64,000 bases of DNA from positions 15,861,504 to 15,925,503 of the forward strand of contig NC_088298.1 of the NCBI RefSeq assembly GCF_032854445.1, written 5' to 3'. The notes under the pieces are model-generated. The model searched no databases. It saw only the letters and a program-made list of their open reading frames with translations, and was not told the DNA's origin. This stretch comes from Liolophura sinensis. Its lineage: Eukaryota; Mollusca; Polyplacophora; Chitonida; Chitonidae. A program made the translations under genes and the position numbers. Below, in pieces: positions 35,600-47,379 of this stretch (positions are counted from its first letter, which is position 1; each line of letters begins with the position of its first letter).

Positions 35600-36140
35600 T
35601 TCATGAAGGACCGCAGCATAGAGAGGAAAACTACTGCAGCAAGGACAGTGTGATAGTTGGCAAATGATCACACGTAACCGATGAAATACGGCTACAGTAT
35701 AGAGAGTAAAACAAGAGCAGCGAGGACAGTGTGATAGTTGGCAAATGGTCACACGTAACCGGTGAAATTCGGCTACAGTATAGAGAGTAAAACAAGAGCA
35801 GCGAGGACAGTGTGATAGTTGTCAAATGGTCACACGTAACCGGTGAAATTCGGCTACAGCATAGAGAGTAAAACCAGAGCAGCGACGACCGTGTGATAGT
35901 TGGCAAATGGTCACACGTAACCGGTGAAATACGGCTACAGTATAGAGAGTAAAACTAGAGGAGCGAGGACAGTGTGGTAGTTGGCAAATGGTCACACGTA
36001 ACCGGTGAAATACGGCTACAGTATAGAGAGTAAAACTAGAGGAGCGAGGACAGTGTGATAGTTGGCAAATGGTCACATGCAACCGGTGAAATACGGCGGT
36101 TCTGGTCAATTCACAACAGTTGGGGTTTTATTCCAGCTGC
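35600..36140. mobile_element. Long-inverted-repeat element expanded into an 81-bp array
   Basis: About six units of 81 bp, each made of a partial 48-bp-unit sequence (agagagtaaaac, gcgacgaccgtgtgatag) joined to terminal-repeat sequence (ttggcaaatggtcacacgta, accggtgaaatacggct). The right edge runs into the family right end (ttggggttttattcc). The amplified block therefore differs in extent from that at 20.6 and 26.3 kb. Confidence 0.85.
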
Positions 36141-36570
36141 AACTCAACTTAGCTTAACCCTTAACTTAGGCAGCATTACGTAAACTATTACTTGCAGGTT
36201 ATCTGACGTCAATGGTCTAGAATTATTCAACAAAATGATGAGGTGTGATCACATTTAATAAACAATTAACCCTTGAAACCATAAATTTGAATAATATTGC
36301 CACAGTTCCAGCTTTTCTCGCCATAAACAACGTGTATCATCAAAAAACCCATTTCTATTATTAATTAAAACAGATAATAAGCATCTGGAAGTATTGCTTT
36401 CAAAATACATGTTCTCTTCTCGTTTGAGGCGTCACAGTAGAGGCTGTATGTCTATAATAAACAGAACAAGCAAATCGCCCAATACAGAACTTTATCTCTC
36501 ACTTGTCTTTGTCAAGTCACGTGACAAAGTTTCAGTTGAGAATAATCAACCGTTTTGAAAAAAGTCAGAA

Positions 36571-37140
36571 AAAATCAGTAATAGGACAACACGACCATAA
36601 TTAATCAGTAATAGGACAACGCGACCATAATTAATCAGTAATAGGACAACGCGACCATAATTAATCAGTAATAGGACAACATGACCATAATTAATCAGTA
36701 ATAGGACAACGCGACCATAATTAATCAGTAATAGGACAACGCGACCATAATTAATCAGTAATAGGACAACATGACCATAATTAATCAGTAATAGGACAAC
36801 ATGACCATAATTAATCAGTAATAGGACAACGCGACCATAATTAATCAGTAATAGGACAACGCGACCATAATTAATCAGTAATAGGACAACGCGACCATAA
36901 TTAATCAGTAATAGGACAACATGACCATAATTAATCAGTAATAGGACAACGCGACCATAATTAATCAGTAATAGGACAACACGACCATAATTAATCAGTA
37001 ATAGGACAACGCGACCATAATTAATCAGTAATAGGACAACGCGACCATAATTAATCAGTAATAGGACAACACGACCATAATTAATCAGTAATAGGACAAC
37101 ATGACCATAATTAATCAGTAATAGGACAAGACGACCATAA
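36571..37140. repeat. 30-bp minisatellite, 19 units
   Basis: Perfectly phased 30-bp units (ttaatcagtaataggacaac plus gcgaccataa). Essentially the only variation is in the four bases around the CpGs: cgcg, cacg or catg. The order of the variable pair is ac gc gc at gc gc at at gc gc gc at gc ac gc gc ac at ac. Confidence 0.97.
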
Positions 37141-37350
37141 TTTCATTGAAAAAGGGAAAAAAAAAACCTGATCTGTAAGTTGTCATGGTGAAGTCATAGG
37201 TTAAGTTTAATGAAATAATAAAATAAATAAATAAATGAATCACTCTCCATTACAGAAAATTCAGTAAATTCTATACAACTGAAATAAACCTTGCCGAAGA
37301 ATTTTAGTACTAGTCAACACATATACACTCTTATTTTATACATTTTACAT

Positions 37351-37566
37351 ACTGTAAATCTTGAACCTTTTCAACCACTAAAGCACTTTTGCTTGTGGAC
37401 TTTGTGCATACCATTATAATGAAAATAACGCTACGATGATTTGTTGGTGTCATTAAAGATGCAAGCTTGATAAAACTGTGTAAATGATTTCTCAACACCC
37501 CATAGTTCTCTCAGAATGTTTTAAAATATTGGTTCCAGAGGCTGTTGAAAAGGTTGAGGATCTAGG
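37351..37566. mobile_element. MITE with CTTCAACCTTTTC-type inverted ends (copy A)
   Basis: The left end actgtaaatcttgaaccttt, tcaacca is inverted at the right end as gttgaaaaggttgaggatct. About 215 bp and non-coding. The body matches the copy at 61.7 kb (ttctctcagaatgttttaaa). Confidence 0.7.
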
Positions 37567-37599
37567 GACTTAGAAGTTAAAAGTTCAACTTTTAACTTT

Positions 37600-38190
37600 A
37601 AACTAGAATAGGTGAACCAATTCCAATTTTAAGTAGAAGTTACAACTTTTAACTAAATGTTTCTCAATACTGATTCTTGTCTTAAAAAATCCACGTATTA
37701 ACTTAAATACCAAGTGTTTCTACAAATATGCGTAACAATTATTCCACAGATATTCCTCACAAATGGTCACATGACCGTGATAACTTAATTTACAATTTCA
37801 ACTTTTAACAGTGTAGTTTTGTGTTTGAAAAGCTTGCCTGTTCCAGTAATAAAAAAACAAGAGGTCATGGAACAACTGCAACATTTGGACATTCTGAACA
37901 GACAAAAAATGTTCACAAAATATTAATCCTATCAATGTAATAATAATAATAATAATAATAATGTCATAGGAAGCTCCAATATGAAATTATTGCCCAGCAG
38001 AATCAACATACATGTATGTAACTTCAGAACCAGGTGTAAGTCACGAAATTTACTTTGCTATGAAAATGAAAAACCCCTTAAAATCGAATCAGGCATCACT
38101 AAACAGACCATTTAAAATTACGCATAAATGTACGTTCATTTGATTTTTTTTTAGATTTTTGCGAAGAGTTAAAGACGCTCTAACATTTGA
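37600..38190. other. Unassigned stretch with short (TAA)n
   Basis: A TAA microsatellite lies at about 37938-37962. Nothing else is recognised. Confidence 0.5.
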
Positions 38191-38193
38191 ATT

Positions 38194-38460
38194 CTAAGGT
38201 GGACCTTATGGACCATTATTCAACTCGTGATTGGACCACTATTCAACTCGTGATTGGACCATTATTCAACTCGTGATTGGACCATTATTCAACTCTAATC
38301 ACGGCACTGAATGATGAAATAACTTTATGAAATAATGTTCCGGGAAAGTTCCATCAGTACGGCCTATCGGGCCAACCATAACATTCAAATATTTGAATGC
38401 CTTTCAACACTGAAAATATAAATGGAAGTGTTTTTACGCACAGATATTATGCGATAAAAA
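38194..38460. repeat. Dispersed repeat related to 42.80-43.14 kb, with a 23-bp tandem insert
   Basis: aattctaaggtggaccttat, ggaccatta, then four 23-bp units (accattattcaactcgtgat) at 38211-38302, then ggccaaccataacattcaaa, tatttg and gaagtgtttttacg. The same flanking order recurs at 42.8 kb without the tandem insert. Confidence 0.7.
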
Positions 38461-38742
38461 AAAGTTTTACAGGTAATTCAATAACAAGCCTTTCTAAGCA
38501 CTCCATTACGATCTATATTTCCTGATTTTTCTGCACCCCCCCTCCCCTCCACTCCACTCATTTTTATAAGTATATCACCAGTGCCTCAGCTGCCTTATCA
38601 GTTAGGATGTAGATTACCTAGTTGTAGGACAGTTTGCTTGTAAATTACCAAATTTTAGGACAGCCTACTTGTAAATTACCAAATTGTTGGACAGTTTACT
38701 TTTAAATTGAGCTGTAATACAATGTAATGGGGTTTTTAAAGG

Positions 38743-39047
38743 TTGTTTTTCAATGATGTAATATTCTATGTTTACCAGACATTGTTTTTCAATGATGTAA
38801 TATCCTATGTTTACCAGACATTGTTTTTCAATGATGTAATATGCTATGTTTACCAGACATTGTTTTTCAATGATGTAATATTCTATGTTTACCAGACATT
38901 GTTTTTCAATGATGTAATATTCTATGTTTACCAGACATTGTTTTTCAATGATGTAATATTCTATGTTTACCAGACATTGTTTTTCAATGATGTAATATCC
39001 TATGTTTACCAGACATTGTTTTTCAATGATGTAATATTCTATGTTAA
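38743..39047. repeat. 39-bp minisatellite, about 8 units
   Basis: Units ttgtttttcaatgatgtaat plus attctatgtttaccagaca. The 186-codon plus-strand frame (13-residue period, then a non-repeated tail) and the minus-strand frame come from the period being divisible by three. Confidence 0.95.
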
Positions 39048-39429
39048 CCAATACTTTCAAGGACCATTTAATTCAAGTACAAACAATTATGTTGTTATAA
39101 ATGGACAATATCTCAGCAGCTTACTCATTGGTCCATTCGGCACAAAATGGACGACATTTAACAATCAAGTACTTTCTAGGTCTTTATCACAGAATAAGCT
39201 CTTTTTCAAGGATTTTCAAGATCTCGCAATACCTCTACAACAAAAAAAGAGTACAACTAAGGATTTCAAACTGAACCAGTCAGAACTGTATATGCTTGAT
39301 TAACATAACTCAATTTATATAAAATTATGAAGGTAAAATCATCTATTTCACAAAAGCGAACGGTAACCTGTGTGTTACTGCAGTTCAGGGATGCTTGGTT
39401 AGGAAATATACACCTCTAAACATGGGACA

Positions 39430-39775
39430 TGGGTAAAATAAAAGAAAACAAAAACAAGAATGGTCTTCGACATTTTTCACAATTTTTTCTTCTTTTTCTG
39501 CTAAAAAGCCAGTTTTCGAAAATATTTTTTCTATGGAGGGTATTTGGAACACCTCTTGGTATGCACAACAACGTTCTCAGTAGGGATGTGATGCATGTCC
39601 AGAAAATTTATTACGTGAAGACAATACACACCAAGAGGTGGTCCCAAATACCCACTATATAAACACTATTTTGAAGTGTCTTTGTCAGTTAAAAGAAAAA
39701 TTGAAAAAAAAAAAAAATACTGAAGACCACAATTAACAACCAACTTTTCGCCCTCTTTCATCTGAACTTACTTTT
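39430..39775. mobile_element. Fold-back element, copy B
   Basis: The left arm (aatggtcttcgacatttttc, tatggagggtatttggaaca, cctcttggta) is inverted at the right (caccaagaggtggtcccaaa, tacccactatata, actgaagaccac). It is about 345 bp with an unpaired centre, and related to copy A near 29.5 kb. Confidence 0.75.
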
Positions 39776-40124
39776 TTTTATTTTATTTTTATACTTCCTC
39801 CTCCTGCATAAATATGCTTTGATGCAGACAATTTTTTTCATGCCCAACTTGGGACAGTGTTTTTGGGTCAGCCACACAGCATTCCCAGGTCTATACCCAG
39901 GTTAGCTGTAGCCCTGAAAGACTCCAACTCTTTTTCTTATACTGGCCTAGGGACATTGGTGTCTCAACGCTAACAGTGTTAATTTCGTACTCAGCAAGTT
40001 GCAGTCTTTCATGGCTTTCATTTCTTTCAGGTTAGCGTAGACAGACAGTTTCCTTGACTTTCGACTTTGGACTGGGGGATCGTAGGCAATCAACACTGCC
40101 CACTTTATGTTGGAGACGTGATCT

Positions 40125-40570
40125 TATGGGAAAGCAATGTTTACTATTTTCAAATTGAAAAACTGGTCATTACAGGCAAGCAATGCTCCATTTTCTCAAG
40201 TTGAGAAACTGGCAATAGAGACAAGCAATGCTCCCTATTCTTAACTGGAGAAGTTGATATTCTAGGCAAGGAATATTTCCATTTAGCACATAGACAGCTG
40301 CATTTTATACAAACTGCTTTTCTCCATTCTCAGCTTGGGATAGAGGTAGTTTGAGGAAGCAATGTTTTCTGTTCTAAACTTGGGACACTAGTATTACAGA
40401 CAAACAGCTTTCCTTATTCTCACCTTGGGACACTTATATTATGTTGCCCATTCTGAGCTGGGGACTATTCACAGACATTAATCCCCATTCTCAGCTGGGG
40501 ATTATTTGCAGGCATTAATCCCCATTCTGAGCTGGAAACCATTCACAGGTATTATTCTCCGTTCTCATTC
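40125..40570. repeat. Degenerate tandem repeat, unit about 50-60 bp
   Basis: Units like caagcaatgctcc, attctcaacttgggacactg, tattacagacaa recur about eight times with heavy divergence. The last three copies shorten to ttaatccccattctgagctg. Confidence 0.7.
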
Positions 40571-40599
40571 TGCGACAGCTTTCACGTAGAACCATATAG

Positions 40600-42099
40600 C
40601 AAACGGCCTAATATATTCAACTGCCGATACAATCTATCTACTACTAACTAAATCACAACATTGTAACAGTTCAATTCAAAATAACAATATAAAATGCAAA
40701 TATCTTTTTGGCATTGTAATTAATTGCAAACACTGAGGTATAAGGTCATACAAACCTAAAAAGAGAGCTTTGAGTTTGAACTCTTTCATTGCTAAAGGTA
40801 AAAAACCTTCTACTGTATCATGTGATCTGTCAAAAATAGTAGGCAACTATTGCAGGACCACATATACTATAACATGGGCATTGGAAAAAAAGTTTCCGTA
40901 GAAGTTATTTAGAGTAAAGAAATGATGGAGAGAACTGAGGAGCTGAACGTTTGTGAACTTGAGAAGTTCCTAAAGGAAAGACAAGTCTCTGGAACAAGGT
41001 GAGACAAGTTATCGGTGAATTAAGGTCAGCAAAGGTTGCCAAACATTTTTCGCCGGTCACCTGATACAGGAGGGTTATTTTTACCTTCAATGGCAAAAGA
41101 GTTCAAACCTGAAACTCCCCTATTGTACAGTATGAATATAGAACAAATATTGTAATCTATCCCCTATTACAACCTTTGGATGACAACACTATCTCTCTTT
41201 TATGCACCGTTTCTTTATACACGTAGTAATAGAGATGTAAAAATATAAACTCAACAGCTATTAGAAAAGCCCTGTAATCTGCACCATATTTCAGTCTGTC
41301 CATACAGCTGTCAAGTAATGACCACCAGCAAACGCAAACTTCACATCTGGGCATTTGCTCGCACAACTGTCAGATATGGTAAATGATATAAATTTTGGCC
41401 CAAAAAGTTGGGTTTTTATTGCCAAATAAATGTTATAAAATATGAAACTGACTTTTTTTCCACATGAAAAGAATTTTCCTAATAAATAAACCTCAGAACA
41501 CTTTTTCAATGATCAATACATTTTTCAGAATCAGGCAACATTTGCTATCTGGTCATGGAGCATAATTGATAAACACCACCAAAATCTAAACATTTCATTG
41601 ACAAGGGAATCACAAAAAAATCTGAATGATTTTTTGGGGAGAAATACACTGTCAGAACATTCAACATTTCTTGAGAAAGAAATTAACTTTCAAAACATTC
41701 CATGAATCCAGCAAAGTGGTGCTCTCTGCAGTAAAATTGTACAAGTATTGTAAATATTTTATATAAAATCATACATGGCTATAATATACAGATACGGTCT
41801 TTTCATGAGGCCCAAATTGTTCTATTATATACCATAAATTACATGTAAATGATAAAAGGAAAACAGACCAACTCCAACCGTATTTCCTTCCTGCTTCCAG
41901 AGGATACTACTGACATGGATGTTACTTTAGGCAGTGCTCTCCAGCAAAGTGAAAGACAAAGTCGGATTTGCTAGAATTCCTGCAGAGGTAGCTATCAGGT
42001 CTCACGAGACCTGGAGGTCACTAACACTGTGTATGGACTAGTCACATGACTGAATTAACCAATCATGGGACAGAATGTAAAGATAGGCTCTCATATCAC

Positions 42100-42138
<39 letters not shown>

Positions 42139-42150
42139 TTAAAAATTATT
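40600..42150. other. Unassigned stretch downstream of the PRMT2-like gene
   Basis: Contains a (TAA)n run at about 42102-42138. No exon is recognised. Confidence 0.45.
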
Positions 42151-42161
42151 ACTGGCTGACA

Positions 42162-42167
42162 TTTATT
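42162..42167 (-). terminator. Candidate poly(A) signal of the PRMT2-like gene
   Basis: AATAAA on the minus strand, about 340 bases past the stop codon and the first one I found there. Use is inferred from position alone. Confidence 0.3.
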
Positions 42168-42504
42168 GGCTGAAGCTGACAAAAAGACAGCAAAAAATTC
42201 ATACGGTTCTAGTTAAAACTTTAACATCATAATGCACATGCAATCTCAAAATTTCAAGAGATAAATAACACATTTTTGTTGTTATTGCTGAAGCCATAAA
42301 CCATGAATAGTCGTTAATAATACTTCACTCACCTACACTTGGAGTTTTTTCAACACACAACTCATCTATATTAATAATATGTAACCAGTTTTTACCGAAC
42401 AATATGATAAATTCATTCATGTATATCTAAACATCATAATGCTGATGTAACAAAATTCATAAATCTTTACCACTCCCATGACATCTTCCACGGGCTCTAG
42501 CTCT

Positions 42505-42537
42505 TTATCTCCATATCTTGTAAGTTTTTTCAACTTC
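42505..42537 (-). CDS. PRMT2: PRMT2-like, last coding exon (10 codons plus stop)
   Basis: A strong acceptor (cttattctcttttgacag on the minus strand) is followed in phase 0 by codons for EVEKTYKIWR and TAA. Vertebrate PRMT2 ends in a similar short peptide finishing IWR, which fixes the frame. Read one base later the same DNA stays open longer, but that frame does not fit the phase of the upstream exon. Too small to be found by ORF length. Confidence 0.85.
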   Translation of the reverse strand, partial: EVEKTYKIWR

Positions 42538-42799
42538 CTGTCAAAAGAGAATAAGGACTGGAGATAAGATAAACCAAAACTGCCTGCAGTTTCACGGCTT
42601 CCAAGCAGTCTGCATGAATGGTTTTTAGCTTCTGTTTCGGTAGACCTTTTTGTGATATAAAGTCAATGCTAAACAGTTGTTCAACAACACAGCTTAGCTG
42701 GTTTCCTGCATACGCAGTACGCTTTGGGAAATCATGGGCAGATAAGTGGGCAGTTCAAGAACACGTTACTGCTCAGTTACCCTTTAAAGGAAAAGACTT

Positions 42800-43140
42800 C
42801 TAAGAATTCTAAGGTGGACTTTATGGACCATACTATCAGAGTTAGCAACTGTGGCGTTACAGGAAGTTTTTCCAACTCTAATCAGGACACTGAATATTGG
42901 AATAACTCTTTTTACCCATTAGTAAAAGATTACTGATTACTAAAGATTCCCCAAAATTCCTTCCTTCTGGTGAACATTAGGAAGAAAGGTGATGTGAGGT
43001 CAGAATTGCTAGATATCGTCAGTATGGCTCGTACAGCCAACCTTACTATTCAAATATTTGGATGTCAACATTCTTTCAACAAATCTGAAAAAATCAATGA
43101 AAGTGTTTTTACGAATAGTTTTCAGTTGTCTCTATGATAA
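42800..43140. repeat. Dispersed repeat related to 38.2 kb, in the PRMT2-like last intron
   Basis: aattctaaggtggactttat, ccaactctaatcaggacact, agccaaccttactattcaaa and gaaagtgtttttacg occur in the same order as at 38.2 kb. Non-coding. Confidence 0.7.
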
Positions 43141-43200
43141 ACCTTACTTCATATTTTAGATTTCTTTTACTTTAAGTCTGGCTAAATGAATTAGCTTAAA

Positions 43201-43345
43201 TGATCTGAAAATAGACTGCAGATTTCATTTTAACCCTTTTAGCAATAATGATCTGAAAATAGGCTGCAGATTTCATTTTAACCCTTTTAGCAATAATGAT
43301 CTGAAAATAGGCTGCAGATTTCATTTTTAGCACTTTTAGCAGTAA
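43201..43345. repeat. 48-bp tandem repeat, 3 units
   Basis: tgatctgaaaataggctgca, gatttcattttaaccctttt, agcaataa repeated three times nearly perfectly. Unrelated in sequence to the 48-bp array at 20.6 kb. Confidence 0.93.
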
Positions 43346-43349
43346 CACT

Positions 43350-44900
43350 ATAAACTCGAGCTCAAATATGCTGGGATACCACTTAAAGTGTATACCTTTC
43401 CGAGAAAATTACAAGAAAACTGCAAATTTCTAGCTCTCATAGTTTACGATTTACTTGCCATTGAAAATAATTAACTAAAAACTAATTTTTTGAATGTATC
43501 ACAAAAAATTACAAAAAAAATAACAAATAACAAGAGCAGGTTTGAAGTTATCAGCTCAAAATACACTGATAAGTTATTTCAAAATTCAAAACCTGTCATG
43601 TTACATATTCGACCATTGGCAAGCTTCTATGGTTTTGACCACATTTTGGTATCATTGTCTAATTTTATGTAACTAGTATTGTTCTACATGCAAATCATAT
43701 TTCAGAAGAAACCGTCCACTGGTTCTATGGAAAAAGATGTTTAAAGGTATCGTTGGAAATCGAATTTTGCCGCTCAACTAAGTGACCTAGAAAAACAAAC
43801 TTTATTCCTTGAAGAAATAATTCAGAACTTTGTTGCCAAATTTCAAGCAGCTGTCATTTTGTAAATTTTAGAAAAAACAAACAAACAAAAAACAACTAAA
43901 ACCACAGTACGAAATGAATAATTTTCATAGAGTGAGCAAACCTGGAGGCCTAAATTAGACTATTTTGATTTGTTCTTTACAACGTATGTTCTGAATGCTT
44001 TTTTGAATCAATGAAAGTATATATACATGAAAACAGATGAGAACAGACTTCGTGAGCTTAATGTGGATCCTTACCTAAGGCGATCCGGCATTACACAAAA
44101 ATAATCGTAATCAAAATTTTATCAAAAAGAGAAAGCCGTCTGTCAGAGCAATGATCCATTCTTGCACAAGACTAGTTCAAAGTCGTTCTGATTTGTCTTG
44201 AATGGTTCGCTGCAGACTGCTTTCAGAACATATTGATTCTTTCATGTACAGCCGCTGGTGAGGATATTCAGGAGGCATACTCCGTCTCTTGACTGAACTC
44301 TCTGAGGAAATCTTCATTTGTCTCAGAAATAGACGAAGGAGTCTTGCTAATCAATAGAATCTACTGGATTACCTGGAACCAGTTTCTACAGGCATCATTT
44401 ATGATGGGATGTGATTTGACAAATGGGCAGTCTGCAGTTCAATCCCAGCTCTCGCACACTGTCTGATTGAAATTTTTGTCATCTGCGGTATTGGGGTTAC
44501 CACAGGCTCTTAACTGCCTTCCTATTGCTAAGATACAGGAAACGCGGGTTCAAGTATGGGCTCTCACTGCCTGTGAGGCCGATGAATGATGCTCATGTGA
44601 TCGTCTGTCTTTCACAAGTATGATGAGCCTATATCTGTACTTGGCATGAGGGCACATTTCTCAGTACACTGCCAAATGTCAGCGGTTTACCCTGGGCAGT
44701 TCAGTTTTCTCCAGCCGTAAATCCTAAACACCATCTTATATTGTATAAGTTAAAAATTGCCTACAGCATTTAGCAATGATCATGTACGAAAATAAATAAA
44801 TTTCAGAATTTATCTTCACATTCAGGGCCTTAAGCTTTTTGCTCTAGTTGGCATAGTAGAAAACTTGAGGTGTTGCCAGTGTTATCTATAAATGTCGATG
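43350..44900. other. Unassigned intronic stretch
   Basis: Last intron of the PRMT2-like gene. No named repeat and no exon-like segment is recognised. Confidence 0.45.
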
Positions 44901-44903
44901 CAT

Positions 44904-45170
44904 TTTATTTATTTATTTGATTGGTGTTTTATGCTGTACTCAAGAATATTTCACTTATACGACGGCGGCCAGCATTATGGTGGGTGGAAACCGGGCAGAA
45001 CCCGGGGGAAACCCACGACCATCTGCAGGTTACTGGCAGACCTTCCCACATATGGCCGGAGAGGAAGCCAGCATGAGCTGGACTTGAACTCACAGCGACC
45101 GCATTGGTGAGAGGCTTCTGGGTCATCACGCTGCGCTAGCTCGCTAACGAAATGAGCCACGGAGGCCCCC
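44904..45170 (-). mobile_element. SINE family 1, full-length
   Basis: The (TTTA)n tail, gattggtgttttatgctgta, acgacggcggccagcattat, acgaccatctgcaggttact and the head complement gagccacggaggcccc are all present. Confidence 0.94.
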
Positions 45171-45287
45171 TAAGTGATCCAGGTGCTTGTCATTCAATCA
45201 TTACATACAGCTTACACTCGGTGTGCTGAGGATTGTCACTGCATTTTAGAATTGCAAATGAAATCAAAATCTGATGGTGTATGTGAG

Positions 45288-45400
45288 AAGTCTGTCAGCA
45301 GCCTACGGATGGTCATGGGTTTCCCCAAGTTTCCTCTCAGCATAATGCTTCTGCCATCTTGAGTGCATTGTAAAACACCACTCAAATAAATGAATAAATA
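45288..45400 (+). mobile_element. SINE family 1, 3' half
   Basis: gtctgtcagcagcctacgga, ggtcatgggtttccccaagt, gtgcattgtaaaacaccact and an AAAT-type tail. A short internal deletion removes the gtataagtgaaatattcttg segment. Confidence 0.8.
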
Positions 45401-45420
45401 CACTAGATGTATAAACTAGG

Positions 45421-45625
45421 CGGCCTGCATTGTGGCCTGAGGAAACTGGGCATACCCCAAGGAAACCCACAACCATCCACAGGTTGCTGCCAGACCTTCA
45501 CACGTACGGTCGGAGAGAAAGCCAGCATGAGCTGGATATGAACTTCAAGTCACCGCATTCATAAGAGGCTCCTGGGTCATTGCACTGCGCTGGCGTGCTT
45601 ACCACCTCGGCAACCTCGGCCCTCA
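45421..45625 (-). mobile_element. SINE family 1, lacking the 3' end
   Basis: aaacccacaaccatccacag, gttgctgccagaccttcaca, agccagcatgagctggatat and ctgggtcattgcactgcgct are in minus-strand order, without the tail segment. Confidence 0.85.
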
Positions 45626-45852
45626 ACATACACAAACATGCCAGTATAACTCGCCTCTCACCCTGTTAATATATTGGACGCCGTCAAATAATTCTGAAAA
45701 TTCATGACTGAGACATATTCCTGTTTTATCGCTACTCAGGTTTGATCATGTTGATAAACGGCGTTGAATCGTCCTCATTGATTGATTGACTGATTTCTGT
45801 TTCGACCAGGATTTGCAGAAAACATGTGGATAGTTTTGGTTATGTGGACATT

Positions 45853-46045
45853 TGTTTATTTATTTATTTGACCGGTGTATTACGCTGTACTCAAGAATAT
45901 TTCACTTAAAAGACGGCGACCAACATTTATGATGGGAGGAAACAGGACAGAGCCTGTGGGGAAACCAACGACCATTCACAATTTGCCTGAAGACAAAGTA
46001 CGACTGGAGAGGCAGGGAGCATAAACTGGACATGAATTCCCATTG
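45853..46045 (-). mobile_element. SINE family 1, diverged, near an exon
   Basis: The (TTTA)n tail, accggtgtattacgctgtac, aagacggcgaccaacattta and gtacgactggagaggcaggg. The last part blurs at about 46045, about 50 bp from the donor site of the neighbouring PRMT2-like exon. Confidence 0.85.
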
Positions 46046-46094
46046 GCCGCACAGGTCAGGTAAACATGTAGTGTACAGGTGTGTTATTCCTTAC

Positions 46095-46269
46095 CTTGGT
46101 TTCGTTCGTCAGAACCCCTTGGCTAAGAACAGAAAAGCTCAGGTGAAGTCGTATGTGTCGTCTCAGCTGTGGGTTACGCTGAATTCGCACATGCCCTGAA
46201 ATTATGTCCCCTGCTGCCACGGTTACAGGTTTGTCCAGCATGAACAAATTCTGTCTCCAATGAGTCAAT
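46095..46269 (-). CDS. PRMT2: PRMT2-like, penultimate coding exon
   Basis: The acceptor tttggttttttcaccag ends at 46270 and the donor AAG/GTAAGG starts at 46094. The exon begins with the third base of a split Arg codon and ends on a codon boundary. It encodes LTHWRQNLFMLDKPVTV, GDIISGHVRIQRNPQLRRH and LSFSVLSQGVLTNETK. THW is the conserved class I PRMT loop, and the rest is beta-barrel strands. Reading through the donor adds only 12 unrelated codons before a stop, which argues for splicing. Confidence 0.92.
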
Positions 46270-46502
46270 CTGGTGAAAAAACCAAACCAAGAAACGCTTA
46301 TCTTTTGATTGACTGATGTTTCATGCTGACTAAAGTACATTTCGGTCGTCATTGGTGCAGGAATATTGAGTGCCTAGAGAAAACCACCTGTCTTTGGCAC
46401 GTAACTGACCAACTTTCAAACAGGACACAAGATTTTATTTAATACTGTCATGGAATTATCTCCCCTTGGAGAGCATCAGGATCAACAGAGTGTAAATAAA
46501 GT

Positions 46503-46530
46503 TTACAGACAGACAGACAGACAGACAGAA
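46503..46530. repeat. (CAGA)n microsatellite
   Basis: About six and a half cagacaga-type tetranucleotide units. Confidence 0.95.
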
Positions 46531-47379
46531 GACGAAAAACGTAATATGATATGGAACAAAAACTAGCGTCGAGCAAGCGGTGGATGCTCTGTATGGGAGC
46601 ATATAGCTTACAGACAGCTATATTATATACAATTCAATGTTTACTGAATGTAGTTTATACACACAAATGGATTCAGCTTGGATGCAGTGAATTAAATTCC
46701 AGCCAATCAAAGTAGCCATAGTTCAACCAATCACATAGCCTGGATGCTGTCTAAAACAGCCAGTAGTTTCACAGTATTTTCAGCCAATAATATTTCAGTA
46801 GCAGGGTGTTGCAACTAATAGATGTAGAGTGACCTGATGAGTCTAGGAAAGTTTTCACAGCACATGGTGCAATTAACCAGTTGCAGTCTGCATGTGAGGA
46901 TCCAACTTGTCTATTGCATTGAGCCAACCCTCCTCCATCCCCTTAGCGCCTCTACTCAGGGAGTATTTCAGAACTAGACTTTCCATTGGAGTCTGGTTCC
47001 AGTCTGAATGGCCTTAAGAGCGACCCATTATCAGAAATGCAACTGTTTCATCTGTTTATTCAGAAATTTGCACCACTGCCACTGCTGCTTGTTTGTGGGG
47101 TTATTGCTGGACTGGCAAATGTATCCTTTTGAATGTCAAGAATGCTTTAACTAAACACATTGTTAAGAAAAGTAAATGTAAAATGACATAATGCAGCTAA
47201 TGTGCATATTGACTTTGTGGCAGGCTACAAAAAATTTTCTCATTCAGGCAGATGCAAGTTTAACAAACAACACCAAAACAATGTCTATGCCTGAGTCTAG
47301 CCAATTCCAGCCTATAGGGCTGGAATAGTCACTTCCCTGCACTTCTTGGCTGGTTATGGTTTTCAGTTTTACCTCTGAC

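Noticed and set aside
36571-37140. CRISPR-like regular array
   Set aside because: Head-to-tail 30-bp units without spacers, in a eukaryotic genome with no cas genes.
38743-39303. 186-codon frame with a repeat half and a unique tail
   Set aside because: The first half is the 39-bp array. The tail has no recognisable domain and no splice or promoter support.
42470-42537. Alternative reading of the last PRMT2-like exon as a longer peptide (LTRYGDKELEPVEDVMG)
   Set aside because: It needs a phase that does not fit the upstream exon, whereas the phase-0 reading gives the expected IWR ending.
46056-46094. Extension of the PRMT2-like penultimate exon to the TGA at 46056
   Set aside because: A strong GTAAGG donor lies at 46094 and a phase-matched last exon exists at 42537. 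The extra residues do not resemble PRMTs.
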